A stretch of DNA of 27,673 bases from Desulfobacterales bacterium (GCA_022013615.1 JAKLQB010000634.1:1-27673); one strand, 5' to 3'; shown: positions 1 through 8,739, numbered from the stretch's first letter. Numbers and translations are program-made. Notes: generated by a model not told the origin, from the letters alone.

Positions 1-419
1 ATTTGGAACAGGATTTTCGGCTTTTGATGTGTGAACAATTGGCCGGATTTATGACCCCAGACCAGGAAGAAGACCCTGTTGACTGGGCAGGTTTGAATCA
101 AGTGGCTGAACGGGCCGGGCAATTAGAGCTGAAATTAAATGGGCCGGAACTCAGAAAAAAGGCCCGGGGTTTTCTCCGAAATCAGATGACCCACCTGGCA
201 TCATCACCTGACCAAAACACCATAAAAAACATGATTGACTTCTTGAATATGGCCGAGGCCATGCACCTGGAGCTGGACCTATGGGCGTGCCAAAACACGT
301 TCCATGATCTTTACAACGATCCTGAGTTCGCTAAGATCCTTGTACCGGAGCAGGCATCAACGTTCGATGAACTGGGGAGACGGCTGGGTTTTTTGTTGGA
401 AAGGAACCAAATACCATGA
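1..419 (+). CDS. C-terminal fragment of a GH57-type glycoside hydrolase (DUF3536-like), 5' end outside the window
   Basis: The reading frame is open from the left edge to a TGA at 417-419, about 138 residues. It is helical, without a catalytic motif, and ends in a pattern (ELDLWACQNTFHDLY and following) that resembles the alpha-helical C-terminal region of large GH57/DUF3536 proteins annotated as alpha-amylase or alpha-mannosidase. A TTG at 3 could in principle start a small protein, but there is no visible ribosome site and the frame continues to the edge, so a truncated larger gene is more likely. Its stop overlaps the ATG of the next GH57 gene (ATGA), which implies co-transcription and supports a shared role in alpha-glucan or glycogen metabolism. 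The family assignment is from general resemblance only. Confidence 0.6.
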   Translation, partial: LEQDFRLLMCEQLAGFMTPDQEEDPVDWAGLNQVAERAGQLELKLNGPELRKKARGFLRNQMTHLASSPDQNTIKNMIDFLNMAEAMHLELDLWACQNTFHDLYNDPEFAKILVPEQASTFDELGRRLGFLLERNQIP

Positions 420-2497
420 ACCTGATTATGGTCATTCACTGTCACCAGCCCGTTGGTAACTTCGACCACGTCTTTAAAATGGCCCATGACAAATGTTATC
501 GGCCATTGCTTGACCTCCTTCAAGACCACCCTGCAGTCAGGGTCGGCTTGCACTTTTCAGGTCCTTTGTTAGAGTGGTTAGACCAGCAGCGGCCTGAGAC
601 CCTGGACCTTTTGGCCGGCCTGGTAAAACGAGATCAGGTTGAACCCCTATCGGGAGGGTTTTTCGAGCCCTTACTGGCCAGCATTCCGGTCCGGGATGCC
701 CGGGGCCAGGTGCGGATGATGAACGAATACATCGAAAGCCGCTTTGATCGTAAACCGACCGGCTTCTGGTTGACCGAACGTGTTTGGGATCCTGGTCTGC
801 CGCTGACGCTGTCCGGCACAGGAATGGCTTACACTGTGGTTGATGACACGCATTTCTATTATGCCGGCCTCAAACCACACGAGATCTACGGCCGCTACAT
901 CACGGAAAAAGAAGGGAAGACTTTGAGCCTGCTGGCCACGCCCATGATCATGCGCTATCTCATCCCGTTTAAGCCGGTAGAGGAGGTCATGGGCCATCTC
1001 TGGGAAATGAAAGAGGCCGGACGGGCCGTGGCCCTCTACGGCGATGACGGTGAGAAGTTTGGTCTCTGGCCTGGAACCTACGACTGGGTAATCCAACAGG
1101 GTTGGCTGGAAAAGTTCTTCACTGCTATTACAGATAGCTCGGAGTGGCTGCAAACAGTTTTGCCCGGAGAGTTTGTGGCATCGAATAGGCCCCTTGGCCG
1201 GATCTATCTCCCTCAGGCCTCATACGAAGAGATGACCGAATGGGCCCTTCCAGCGGAACAGGGTCACACCCTTGAAAATATTATAAATTCGCTCAAGGCC
1301 GAAGGCCGATGGGAGGAGTGGCGGCCTTTTGTGCGGGGAGGCGTGTGGGATAATTTTCTTGTCAAATATGACGAGGCCAACCGGATGCACAAGAAAATGC
1401 TCTTCCTCAGTGAGCAGGCCACCCATGATGAAGAGGCTCGTGAGTTCCTCTGGCGCGGGCAGTGCAATTGCGCGTACTGGCATGGCGTCTTTGGCGGGCT
1501 CTACCTCGGACACTTGCGGCGGGCCATCCACGAGAACCTGATCCGGGCTCAGGCCCGTCTAATTGAAGAGTCCGGTGGAGGGATCAAATTGCTGCAGCTC
1601 GATCTTGACAAAGATGGTAGCGAAGAGATCCTGGTATGGAATCCGGGCTTGAGCCTGGGTCTTGATCCTAATAGTGGAGGGGGATTATTTGAAATCTGTC
1701 ATCTGCCACTCGCAGTGAATCTGAGCGACACCCTCACTCGCCGGCGTGAGGCCTATCACCATCGCCTCCATGAGATCACACAAAGTGAAGGCGGGAACTC
1801 TGATAGCATCGCATCCATCCACGACCTGGCCAAGCCAAAGGATGAAAACCTGGAGCGATCACTAATCTATGATGGCTACACCAGGATTTCTCTCTTGGAC
1901 CATTTCCTGTTACAGGATGCCACAGTCGAAGGTTACGCCGCAAATGAATACGGCGAACTGGGAGATTTTGTTGAGGGTGAGTATTTGGTAGAAAAGGCCT
2001 TGTCCTCGTCAGAAGAAACCATTGTGGTTTTAACGCGTACCGGTCATGTGGCTGACAGGAACCTGACCGTAAAGAAATTGATTCGGGTTGGGGCGAAAGC
2101 GCGGTTGATCGTAGACTACGAGTTTGAGTGCTCCGGTTCTGAGCCGCTCTCAACCCTGTACGGCTGTGAATTCAACCTGACACTTTTTTCTGATCAGGAC
2201 CCCAAAAGGTACTATCTTGCACCGGAGTCCGGCCGGCGGAGGGAGGTTCCCGAGACCGGGCATGAGGACAACCTGACAAAGTTTGAGCTAATCAATGGCC
2301 CGGACCGGTTGACCGCAGCATTTAACTTCTCTCAACAGGTCTCTGTATGGTTTTTCCCCCTTATGACAGTCTCCCAGTCCGAGGAGGGATTTGAGCGCAC
2401 ATACCAGGGATCGAGTCTGCTTTTTCTTTGTCCCCTTATCCTTACTCCAGGGAAAAAGGCGCAGCTTCAGATTCAACTCGATCTTATCAAATTATAA
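416..2497 (+). CDS. GH57 4-alpha-glucanotransferase / alpha-amylase family protein
   Basis: 693 residues, the usual size of Thermococcus-type 4-alpha-glucanotransferases. The N-terminus carries the GH57 opening motif HCHQP (residues 8-12). The motif WLTERVW (118-124) holds the expected catalytic nucleophile Glu121, and YGDDGEKFG (208-216) holds the acid/base aspartate. After the (beta/alpha)7 barrel come a helical middle region (DUF1925-like) and a C-terminal beta-sandwich (DUF1926-like) with the typical GCEFNLTL stretch. It probably transfers or hydrolyses alpha-1,4-glucan chains in the cytoplasm; no signal peptide is visible. The start ATG overlaps the preceding gene's stop by four bases. 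Family members annotated as amylase often act as transferases, so the exact reaction is uncertain, but the family is clear. It is convergent with the Hdr operon, separated by a 60-base gap in which no terminator is obvious. Confidence 0.9.
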   Translation: MNLIMVIHCHQPVGNFDHVFKMAHDKCYRPLLDLLQDHPAVRVGLHFSGPLLEWLDQQRPETLDLLAGLVKRDQVEPLSGGFFEPLLASIPVRDARGQVRMMNEYIESRFDRKPTGFWLTERVWDPGLPLTLSGTGMAYTVVDDTHFYYAGLKPHEIYGRYITEKEGKTLSLLATPMIMRYLIPFKPVEEVMGHLWEMKEAGRAVALYGDDGEKFGLWPGTYDWVIQQGWLEKFFTAITDSSEWLQTVLPGEFVASNRPLGRIYLPQASYEEMTEWALPAEQGHTLENIINSLKAEGRWEEWRPFVRGGVWDNFLVKYDEANRMHKKMLFLSEQATHDEEAREFLWRGQCNCAYWHGVFGGLYLGHLRRAIHENLIRAQARLIEESGGGIKLLQLDLDKDGSEEILVWNPGLSLGLDPNSGGGLFEICHLPLAVNLSDTLTRRREAYHHRLHEITQSEGGNSDSIASIHDLAKPKDENLERSLIYDGYTRISLLDHFLLQDATVEGYAANEYGELGDFVEGEYLVEKALSSSEETIVVLTRTGHVADRNLTVKKLIRVGAKARLIVDYEFECSGSEPLSTLYGCEFNLTLFSDQDPKRYYLAPESGRRREVPETGHEDNLTKFELINGPDRLTAAFNFSQQVSVWFFPLMTVSQSEEGFERTYQGSSLLFLCPLILTPGKKAQLQIQLDLIKL

Positions 2498-2557
2498 AAT
2501 TGCTTGGTAACGATCAAGAGATTTGGAACCTGAAAGGGCAAGCGACCAAGTTTGAAC

Positions 2558-3694
2558 TCATTTGCTGTGTGTTTCGTCACCACTCAGCCGCTTTAAAAGA
2601 TAAGTGTAGATGTCTCTAACCTTCAGATCCATATCCGTGCCGCTCTGGGCGCACGTCAGATGGATCAGACACTTGGGACAAGCTGTGATAAGGGTTCGTG
2701 CTCCCGTTTGTGCGGCTTCCTGAAGCCGTTCCATTTGCATCGCTTTAGAACAACTTGAACACTCCATCCAGGCACTGGTCCCACAACAAAGCGCATTTTC
2801 CCTATTCCGTTCCATTTCTACAAATTGGGTTTCAGGAAGGAATTGAAAAAGCTGTCGGGGCGGTTCGTAGATTCCTGAACAACGCCCCAGTCGACACGGA
2901 TCATGGTAAGTGATCGCGGCGTCAGATGACGGCTCAAAAGTCAGTCCTGCACCCGGCAGTTCACGCGCAAGAAATTCTGTCATATGCAATACTTCAAAGG
3001 GGAGATCTCCAAAATATTTCGGATAGTAGTTTTTGAAGGTGAAATAACCTTCCGGGCAACTGAAAAGTATTGTTTTAGCCCCAGAGGATTTAATCATTTC
3101 AAGATTCCATGTTGCTAATTTGCGGAAAACAGCTTCATTTCCGCTCCACAAAGCATCGTGGCCGCAGCAGCGTTCATGGTTGCTGATGACGGGCTCTACT
3201 CCCATCTTATTCAGCAATATGAGCACGCTTCGCGCGGTCTCAAGGGGGGAGAAATTTAGATAACGGAACGTCACATCAAAATAAGGCAGACACCCCACAA
3301 AATAAAAGTACTCCCCAGAGTCACGGAAAGTCCCAACTTCCTCTGCCCACCCGGTACGCTGCTGTTTTAAGTTATGGGTTTGTAAGCTGTGGATGGTCTG
3401 AAGAATGCCATGATGACTTTCCTGGGGAAAATTTCCTTCTTTTCGGGCCTTCTCTCGTTGATAACGGATGAATTCAGGGAAATCAATCTCCGCAGGACAG
3501 CGCTCGCTACACTGCGCGCAACTCAAGCACGCCCAAATTTCACGGCCGTGGAGCAGGCTCCCGTCCGGTTCTATCGTCGCTCGTTTGATGATCTGTCTCG
3601 GTGAAAAATTAGAAAGCTCACGGGTTACGGGACAGCTTCCAGAGCACATGCCGCATTCAATACAAAAGTCTGTTTGTTTCCGGGTAAGTTGCAT
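2558..3694 (-). CDS. GlpC/HdrD-like iron-sulfur protein with two CCG domains
   Basis: 378 residues, close to GlpC (about 396) and HdrD. Two N-terminal [4Fe-4S] motifs, CIECGMCSGSCP (11-22) and CLSCAQCSERCP (56-67), are followed by two CCG domains: C135, C176-C177 and C213 in the first; C267, C303-C304, C339 and C342 in the second. In HdrD the CCG domains bind the catalytic [4Fe-4S] cluster(s) for disulfide chemistry; in GlpC they belong to the electron-transfer subunit of anaerobic glycerol-3-phosphate dehydrogenase. It is the last gene of the - strand run and starts three bases after the mvhD stop, so it is translated from the same message. Because glpA and glpB lie upstream and no other GlpC is present, it may be the GlpC of this locus displaced by hdrCBA-mvhD, or an HdrD acting with them. 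Sequence alone does not separate these two. Confidence 0.85.
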   Translation of the reverse strand: MQLTRKQTDFCIECGMCSGSCPVTRELSNFSPRQIIKRATIEPDGSLLHGREIWACLSCAQCSERCPAEIDFPEFIRYQREKARKEGNFPQESHHGILQTIHSLQTHNLKQQRTGWAEEVGTFRDSGEYFYFVGCLPYFDVTFRYLNFSPLETARSVLILLNKMGVEPVISNHERCCGHDALWSGNEAVFRKLATWNLEMIKSSGAKTILFSCPEGYFTFKNYYPKYFGDLPFEVLHMTEFLARELPGAGLTFEPSSDAAITYHDPCRLGRCSGIYEPPRQLFQFLPETQFVEMERNRENALCCGTSAWMECSSCSKAMQMERLQEAAQTGARTLITACPKCLIHLTCAQSGTDMDLKVRDIYTYLLKRLSGDETHSK

Positions 3695-3697
3695 GGT

Positions 3698-4168
3698 CTA
3701 TTCCAACAGGCCTAAGCTATCTGGTGTAGATTCGAGTTCCCATTCCCATTTTCTGTGATCGGTGAAAGGATTGTCTCCGAGTTCTTTGAGTAACTGAACA
3801 AAAGAACGGATCTCTTCGGCAAATGCAGCCCCCTCGGAAGCTGAAATCCACTTCAGGCGCAGGCGGCGCTCATCCACCCCAAGAAGCCTGAGTATTTCCC
3901 AGGTTTCTTCAATCACCTTTTGACATCTTGCATTACCATCCAGGTAATGACAGTCTCCAATGTGTCACCCGGATACCAATACCCCGTCCACTCCCTTAAG
4001 AAAAGCCCTGAGCAGGAAACCATGGTGCACTCTCCCAGTACACATAAGGCGGATCAAGCGTACATTCGTTGGGTATTGCATTCGCGAGACCCCGGACAGA
4101 TCAGCCCCAGCATAAGCGCACCAGTTGCACACAAAAGCCACAATTCTAAGTTGTTCTATAGAAGACAT
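3698..4168 (-). CDS. mvhD: MvhD/VhuD-type electron-transfer subunit, selenoprotein (in-frame TGA = Sec68)
   Basis: The frame is interrupted by one TGA (complement of 3965-3967). Read through, it gives a continuous 156-residue MvhD. Before it are the expected VAFVCNWCAYAGADL (C14, C17) and C43; the TGA falls in SG-U-HIGDCHYLDGN, where the family has GCHxGDCHY, so selenocysteine replaces a [2Fe-2S]-ligand cysteine. After it the frame keeps the WISASEG and LKELG family motifs. MvhD links HdrA to an electron donor such as a hydrogenase or formate dehydrogenase; Sec-containing VhuD is known from methanococci. A hairpin suited to a bacterial SECIS follows the TGA. Start: the ATG at 4168 sits 6 bases after AAGGA; the ATG at 4174 touches it and is too close. 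It lies 21 bases after hdrA and 3 bases before the GlpC/HdrD-like gene. Conventional gene callers would split it into two fragments. Confidence 0.92.
3922..3967 (-). promoter_or_regulatory. Putative bacterial SECIS element of mvhD
   Basis: Reading the - strand, the UGA (3967-3965) is followed after 15 bases by a perfect 7-bp stem, CATTACC (3949-3943) and GGTAATG (3937-3931), with the loop TGGAT (3942-3938). An outer GACA/TGTC pairing (3966-3963 with 3925-3922) could extend the structure to include the UGA. The apical loop begins about 22 bases after the UGA, within the range known for SelB-recognised bacterial SECIS hairpins, and contains a G-rich loop as expected. The stem lies inside codons for conserved residues, as bacterial SECIS elements must. 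Loop identity differs from the E. coli fdhF loop, so recognition by the host SelB is inferred. Confidence 0.75.
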
Positions 4169-4189
4169 GAACATTCCTTATAAGGATGG

Positions 4190-7100
4190 TTAGATGGATT
4201 CTTCGATCATCGCATTGATTTGTTCATCTTGGAAATGCGCTAATGACGACGCTCCTGTGGGGCAGACCACATTACAACCCCCACATCCCGTGCATAGCGC
4301 CTCTGTCACTACTGCCTGCTTACGGCCACCTTCTACCTCTTTCACTTTGATCGCCTCAAAACAACAAACTTCCTCGCATTCTCCACAAGCCCGGCAAAGA
4401 CCTGCATCCACATAGTTTATCATTCCCTCGGCCACAATTTCCTTCTTTGACAGTACAATAACTGCCCGTAAGGCTGCTCCACGAGCCTGCACAATGGTTT
4501 CATTGGCAAATTTAGGACCTTGGGCCAGGCCACAGAGATAAAATCCTGCCGTGGCAAAATCAAGGGGCCTGAGTTTGGGATGTGCTTCCATAAAAAAACC
4601 ATCTTGATCAAGGGGGAGACGCATGACCTCAGTGAGCTGCTTGCTTTCTTCACTCGGCCGGATGGCCGCACTCAAAACTAAAAGGTCTGCTTCCAGATGA
4701 ATAGGCGTTTGCAGTTGAGCATCAAATACTGAAATACTGAGGAGGTCATCTTGGGACGTCACTTTGGGTTTCTGTTCTCTTTCAAATCGATAAAAACGAA
4801 CGCCCTGCTGACGCGCCTTCAGATAATAGATTTCCTTAAAACCATAGGTGCGAATATCCCGATATAGAACAGAAACTTGCGCATTAGAGTTTATTGTTTT
4901 TAACTTTAAACTGTTCTTGATGGCAGCCGTGCAGCAAACCCGGCTACAATAAAGATAGTCTGGTTCGCGAGAACCAACACATTGAATCATCGCCACCCGC
5001 TTAAGTTGCTTTGCCTCCTCGGGCTGTGACATCAGCATGGCTTCAAATTCCTTTTGCGTTATCACCCGAGGATGCTGTCCATAAAGATATTCCGAGGGTT
5101 TATACTCCTGCCCACCGGAAGCCACAAGCACAACGCCGTGTGAGACGGCTTCGGACGTTCCATTAACAGAAAGAGTAGAGGTGAAATTCCCGCAACTTCC
5201 TGAAAACGAAGAAACTTCCGCTTCTTTGTACACAGTGATCAGTGGGTGATCTTCAACTTTCTTAATGAGCTCTTGCACGTACTGGGCGGGATTGGCACCA
5301 TCTTCAGTGTAGTAAAGCGTGCGTGCGTTACCCCCCAATTCCGCGGTTCGTTCCACCAAAATGGCAGGGAACCCTTGTTCCGAAACGGAAAGCGCTGCGG
5401 TGAGTCCAGCCAGTCCGCCCCCGATCACCAGTGCGGTTTGAATTATTTCATAAGAAGTTTCATAAAGCGGCTTCAGGAGGCGAGCCCTGGAAACAGACAT
5501 ACGCACCAAATCTTTCCCCTTTTCCGTTGCAGCTTCCGGTTCTGCCTGATGGACCCAGGAATCTTGCTCCCGAATATTCGCCAGTTCAAAGAGATAAGGA
5601 TTGAGCCCCGCTTCCCGCAATGTATTCCTAAACAGGGGTTCATGGGTTCGAGGTGTACACGCTGCCACCACCACTCGATTAAGGCGATGCTCTTTAATTG
5701 CATGCTTAATTTCCTGTTGTTGATCATTGGAACAGGCAAACATGCAATGAGTTGCATAAGCCACATTGGGGAGAGAACGAGCATAATCGGCAACCGCTTC
5801 AACGTCGACTACACCGGCAATATTGATCCCACAATGGCAGACAAAGGCACCAATCCGGGGTTCTTCATCGCTCACGTTTCGTTCAACAGGTATTGCCGGG
5901 GGTTTGACAAGTGATCCTCTCGCATCGGCAAGCAGAGCTGTGGCCCGAGCCGCCGCACTGCTGCCCTGCTGGACGGAGTCCGGAATATCCTTCGGGCCCT
6001 GAGCCACACCACAAACATATATGCCTGATCTGGAAGTTACAACCACATCCAGTGGATCGGAGGCGCAGAAACCATATTCATTTAGTTGAATACCGATCCG
6101 TTCTGCCAATCGTATGGCGGAAGGGTTCGGACATAAGCCAACGGAAAGCACTACCATATCAAATGTTTCTTCCTGAATATGATGTTCCGGCGTGGCATAA
6201 GAGATGCGCAACGTATCATCTTCAGGATTTGGAATCACCCGGGAAATCAAGGACCGAACATAGCGGACATCATTATCTGATTTGGACCTCTCGTAAAAAC
6301 GATCAAATCCCTTGCCGTAGGCCCTAATATCAATGTAGAAAATAGTGGCCTCAATGTCATGTTCCCTGGTGATCATGGCCTGCTTCGTGGCATACATGCA
6401 ACATACGGCGGAACAGTAATCTTGCCCGAGATGAGTGTCCCGCGAACCCACGCACTGTATCCAGGCGATACGCCGGGGTATCTTACCGTCAGAAACGCGT
6501 TGGATATGACCCTGAAAGGGGCCTGCTGCCGAAAGGATTCGTTCGTACTCCAGACTGGTAACCACATTGGGCCAACGCCCGTAGCCATATTCCCCTTTTA
6601 TGCTGGCGTCAAAAGGTTCAAATCCTCCGGCCAGGATCACAGCACCTGTTTTAAGTCGAACGATTTCATCTTCCTGGTCAAAAAAAATAGCCTTGTTTTC
6701 ACAAAGCTTTTCGCAAATGCGACATTTTCCTTTTGTGAAATAACGGCAGTGTTCTTTGTCGATGGTGTAAAGGAGCGGAACTGCCTGGGGGTAGGAGACA
6801 TAAATGGCCTTGCGGCTGTTTAAGCCCAAATTGAATGGATCCGAAACTTTTACCGGGCACTTCTCTGCGCAGATACCGCAACTTACACACTTTTGCTGAT
6901 CCACAGCGCGGGCCTTCTTTTTCAGTGTCAACTGAAAACTACCCGGCTCCCCATCCAAATCGAGGACATCGGTATAAGCAAAAATCTCAATATTGGGATG
7001 ATTGGCCAGTTCCACCAGCCTGGGTCCCATCATACAGGAGGAGCAATCGTTGGTGGGAAATGTCTTGTCGAGCTGGGCCATAACCCCACCCACACTCGGC

Positions 7101-7240
7101 TTTTCTTCCACAAGATGTACCTTAAACCCGGAATTGGCAATATCCAAGGCTGTTTGGACCCCTGCAATCCCGCCGCCCACAATGGCGATCGAGCCCATCT
7201 TTTCTTTGTGTTTATTCAGGTGTTCTCCTTGTATTGCCAT
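4190..7240 (-). CDS. hdrA: HdrA-type flavoprotein, tandem (double-FAD) fusion
   Basis: 1016 residues, against about 650 for methanogen HdrA. Order: FAD fold VGGGIAG (21-27) with the HdrA cysteine insert NDCSSCMMGPR (64-74); a ferredoxin-like insert (C118, C121, C124, C128 and C165, C173, C176, C180); IQCVGSRD (261-268) and YCSAVCCMYA (275-284). From about 462 comes the domain that normally begins HdrA (IGAFVCHCG to NIREQDSWVH), a second FAD site (IGGGLAG, 606-612) lacking the cysteine insert, a second IQCVGSRE/YCSRVCC set (753-770), and C-terminal ferredoxin motifs CRACGECEEVC (949-959) and CTGCGGCNVVCP (983-994). It is the flavin-based bifurcating core of soluble Hdr complexes. The CC sites are cysteine; no selenocysteine is used. 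The start is uncertain: the ATG at 7240 abuts AAGG and the ATG at 7198 has a weak site; the protein core is unaffected. Confidence 0.93.
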   Translation of the reverse strand: MAIQGEHLNKHKEKMGSIAIVGGGIAGVQTALDIANSGFKVHLVEEKPSVGGVMAQLDKTFPTNDCSSCMMGPRLVELANHPNIEIFAYTDVLDLDGEPGSFQLTLKKKARAVDQQKCVSCGICAEKCPVKVSDPFNLGLNSRKAIYVSYPQAVPLLYTIDKEHCRYFTKGKCRICEKLCENKAIFFDQEDEIVRLKTGAVILAGGFEPFDASIKGEYGYGRWPNVVTSLEYERILSAAGPFQGHIQRVSDGKIPRRIAWIQCVGSRDTHLGQDYCSAVCCMYATKQAMITREHDIEATIFYIDIRAYGKGFDRFYERSKSDNDVRYVRSLISRVIPNPEDDTLRISYATPEHHIQEETFDMVVLSVGLCPNPSAIRLAERIGIQLNEYGFCASDPLDVVVTSRSGIYVCGVAQGPKDIPDSVQQGSSAAARATALLADARGSLVKPPAIPVERNVSDEEPRIGAFVCHCGINIAGVVDVEAVADYARSLPNVAYATHCMFACSNDQQQEIKHAIKEHRLNRVVVAACTPRTHEPLFRNTLREAGLNPYLFELANIREQDSWVHQAEPEAATEKGKDLVRMSVSRARLLKPLYETSYEIIQTALVIGGGLAGLTAALSVSEQGFPAILVERTAELGGNARTLYYTEDGANPAQYVQELIKKVEDHPLITVYKEAEVSSFSGSCGNFTSTLSVNGTSEAVSHGVVLVASGGQEYKPSEYLYGQHPRVITQKEFEAMLMSQPEEAKQLKRVAMIQCVGSREPDYLYCSRVCCTAAIKNSLKLKTINSNAQVSVLYRDIRTYGFKEIYYLKARQQGVRFYRFEREQKPKVTSQDDLLSISVFDAQLQTPIHLEADLLVLSAAIRPSEESKQLTEVMRLPLDQDGFFMEAHPKLRPLDFATAGFYLCGLAQGPKFANETIVQARGAALRAVIVLSKKEIVAEGMINYVDAGLCRACGECEEVCCFEAIKVKEVEGGRKQAVVTEALCTGCGGCNVVCPTGASSLAHFQDEQINAMIEESI

Positions 7241-7288
7241 CCTTATGCTAAACCTTTTATTTTAGATGGTTTCTCTCTTCCGCCCCGT

Positions 7289-8155
7289 TCAACTTTTATT
7301 CCACAGTCCCCACTCTCGAAGAAGAGAAAAAGGATCCGTGATGTGCCCGGAAAGCCATTTCTTAACCCCTTTTACATCAATTGCGAGTCCGATAAGTTCA
7401 GAAAAATAATAAACAGGTAAAGAAAAACGTCTCCCCCATTCGGCTCCGATCTTTCCCTGATACATGTCCAGATTCGCTTGGCACATCTGGCAAGAAACGA
7501 CAATGGCTTGTGCACCAACCCGTTGTGCCATATCGTAGAGTTTTCCCACCAACTTGGAGACTATGTCCGGTCGAGAAAGCAGCTGGCTCGCTCCACAACA
7601 ATCAGTCTTGTAAGGCCAGGGGACGGCTGTGCCACCAAGATTCTGGATAATCCGATCCATGCTTTGTGGGTCTTCAAAGTCAGTGGCTTCGGTGATCTCT
7701 GGCGGCCGGTTAGCCATGCAGCCGTAATAACACACGACCTTTAAGCCCGCGAGTGGTTTTTTTACATGTTTTGCCACCACTTCCAGCATCTCCTTGGTAG
7801 CAAAAAAATTGGCGAGATCCCAAATCTTCGGCAAGGAAGCCTCCAATTTAATATCATATCGGTCCTTATAGTCTCCCTCCAGTGAAAAAACAGCAGTTTT
7901 TAGCCGGTTAAAACACATGGGGCAAGGAACCAGCATGTCCTGATGAGGCATTTGGGCGGCCAAATTCAGGGTCCGCGCTGCCAGCTCTATGCTCGCCCTG
8001 TGATCAATGCTGTGGGCGGCAGTAGCGCCGCAACAATTCCAATCGGGAACTTCTTCCAGTTCAATGTCCAAGGAAGAGCAAATTCCGATAATAGATTCAG
8101 CGTAATCTTTGGCTGTTCCTTCCAAAGAACAGCCCGGATAATAGGTCACCTTCAT
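7289..8155 (-). CDS. hdrB: HdrB-like subunit with two CCG domains
   Basis: 288 residues, the normal HdrB length. It opens with YYPGCSLEGTAKDY (C9), then DWNCCGA (C41, C42) and PCPMC (C78, C81); the second domain has C142/C146, DCCGAS (C186, C187) and SCQMC (C222, C225). Both CCG modules are therefore intact. In methanogens this subunit carries two non-cubane [4Fe-4S] clusters and reduces the CoM-S-S-CoB disulfide; in bacteria lacking those thiols the acceptor is usually unknown. Its ATG overlaps the hdrC stop by four bases (ATGA), implying translational coupling. A 48-base gap with no clear terminator separates it from hdrA. Confidence 0.93.
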   Translation of the reverse strand: MKVTYYPGCSLEGTAKDYAESIIGICSSLDIELEEVPDWNCCGATAAHSIDHRASIELAARTLNLAAQMPHQDMLVPCPMCFNRLKTAVFSLEGDYKDRYDIKLEASLPKIWDLANFFATKEMLEVVAKHVKKPLAGLKVVCYYGCMANRPPEITEATDFEDPQSMDRIIQNLGGTAVPWPYKTDCCGASQLLSRPDIVSKLVGKLYDMAQRVGAQAIVVSCQMCQANLDMYQGKIGAEWGRRFSLPVYYFSELIGLAIDVKGVKKWLSGHITDPFSLLREWGLWNKS

Positions 8156-8739
8156 TGTGGGTTTTTTCCCTGTTTAGGATGAGACAAAATGGTGCTAACT
8201 TCTTTTTTCCCCTTGATCGTTTTAGGAAAAAGAGCAAACCTTCCTTTGTAAAACATCTGCAAGCCTAATGTCACATCATATTTCCATTCCCTCGCGTTCC
8301 ATTTGCGCCTGAGTTCGCCACTTCGGAACATATAGGTCGGAAGGAGTGTTGTTTCAAAAACACGCCCCCGTTTCTTTACGTTGTTCAGAAACGTTTCATG
8401 AAAGGCCAGAATCTGAGGTTGGGGGGAAGGCACGCCTTCCTGAATAGCCATCTCTTTAAGGCTGTCCATCAGTTCTGCTATTTTAACCTCATTCGGGCAG
8501 CGTGTGGTGCACGTTTCGCAAGCCGCACACACCCATATCGTACGACAACGCAATACAGTTTCCCGTTGCCCTATAATCACCATGCGAATTACTTCGTCCG
8601 GATAAAGATCCATGGCAAAAGTGACGGGACAGCCGTTGGTACACTTACGGCATTGGAAGCATGCGCCAGCTTGAAATGGCCCGGTTGCCTCCAGTTGCTC
8701 CATAAATTGATGATTTGGGTGCAAAATTTCCTGAGACAT
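8152..8739 (-). CDS. hdrC: HdrC-like ferredoxin subunit
   Basis: 195 residues. Two [4Fe-4S] motifs are complete: CFQCRKCTNGCP (C27, C30, C33, C37) and CAACETCTTRCP (C71, C74, C77, C81), each ending in the proline typical of HdrC and GlpC. HdrC wires HdrA to HdrB. The tail after residue 110 (LLPTYMFRSGELRRKWN and beyond) has the HdrC C-terminal look. The start ATG at 8739 has only a loose GGAAGAG about 11 bases upstream. It overlaps hdrB by four bases and is the first hdr gene after glpB, 210 bases downstream of it on the same strand, so it is either read through from glpAB or driven by a promoter in that gap. Confidence 0.93.
   Translation of the reverse strand: MSQEILHPNHQFMEQLEATGPFQAGACFQCRKCTNGCPVTFAMDLYPDEVIRMVIIGQRETVLRCRTIWVCAACETCTTRCPNEVKIAELMDSLKEMAIQEGVPSPQPQILAFHETFLNNVKKRGRVFETTLLPTYMFRSGELRRKWNAREWKYDVTLGLQMFYKGRFALFPKTIKGKKEVSTILSHPKQGKNPQ

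Noticed and set aside
3698..4174. mvhD as a pseudogene or sequencing frameshift
   Set aside because: There is no frame change; the single TGA replaces one conserved cysteine, both sides retain all motifs, and a hairpin follows at the distance expected for SECIS.
5246..5914. 222-residue + strand open frame inside hdrA
   Set aside because: It is antisense to a well-supported HdrA, has no recognisable motif or ribosome site, and is cysteine- and histidine-rich in the way reverse-complement shadows of iron-sulfur genes are.
4190..7240. Selenocysteine in HdrA
   Set aside because: The known Sec position in the CC motif is encoded by cysteine codons in both halves, and the frame has no internal TGA.
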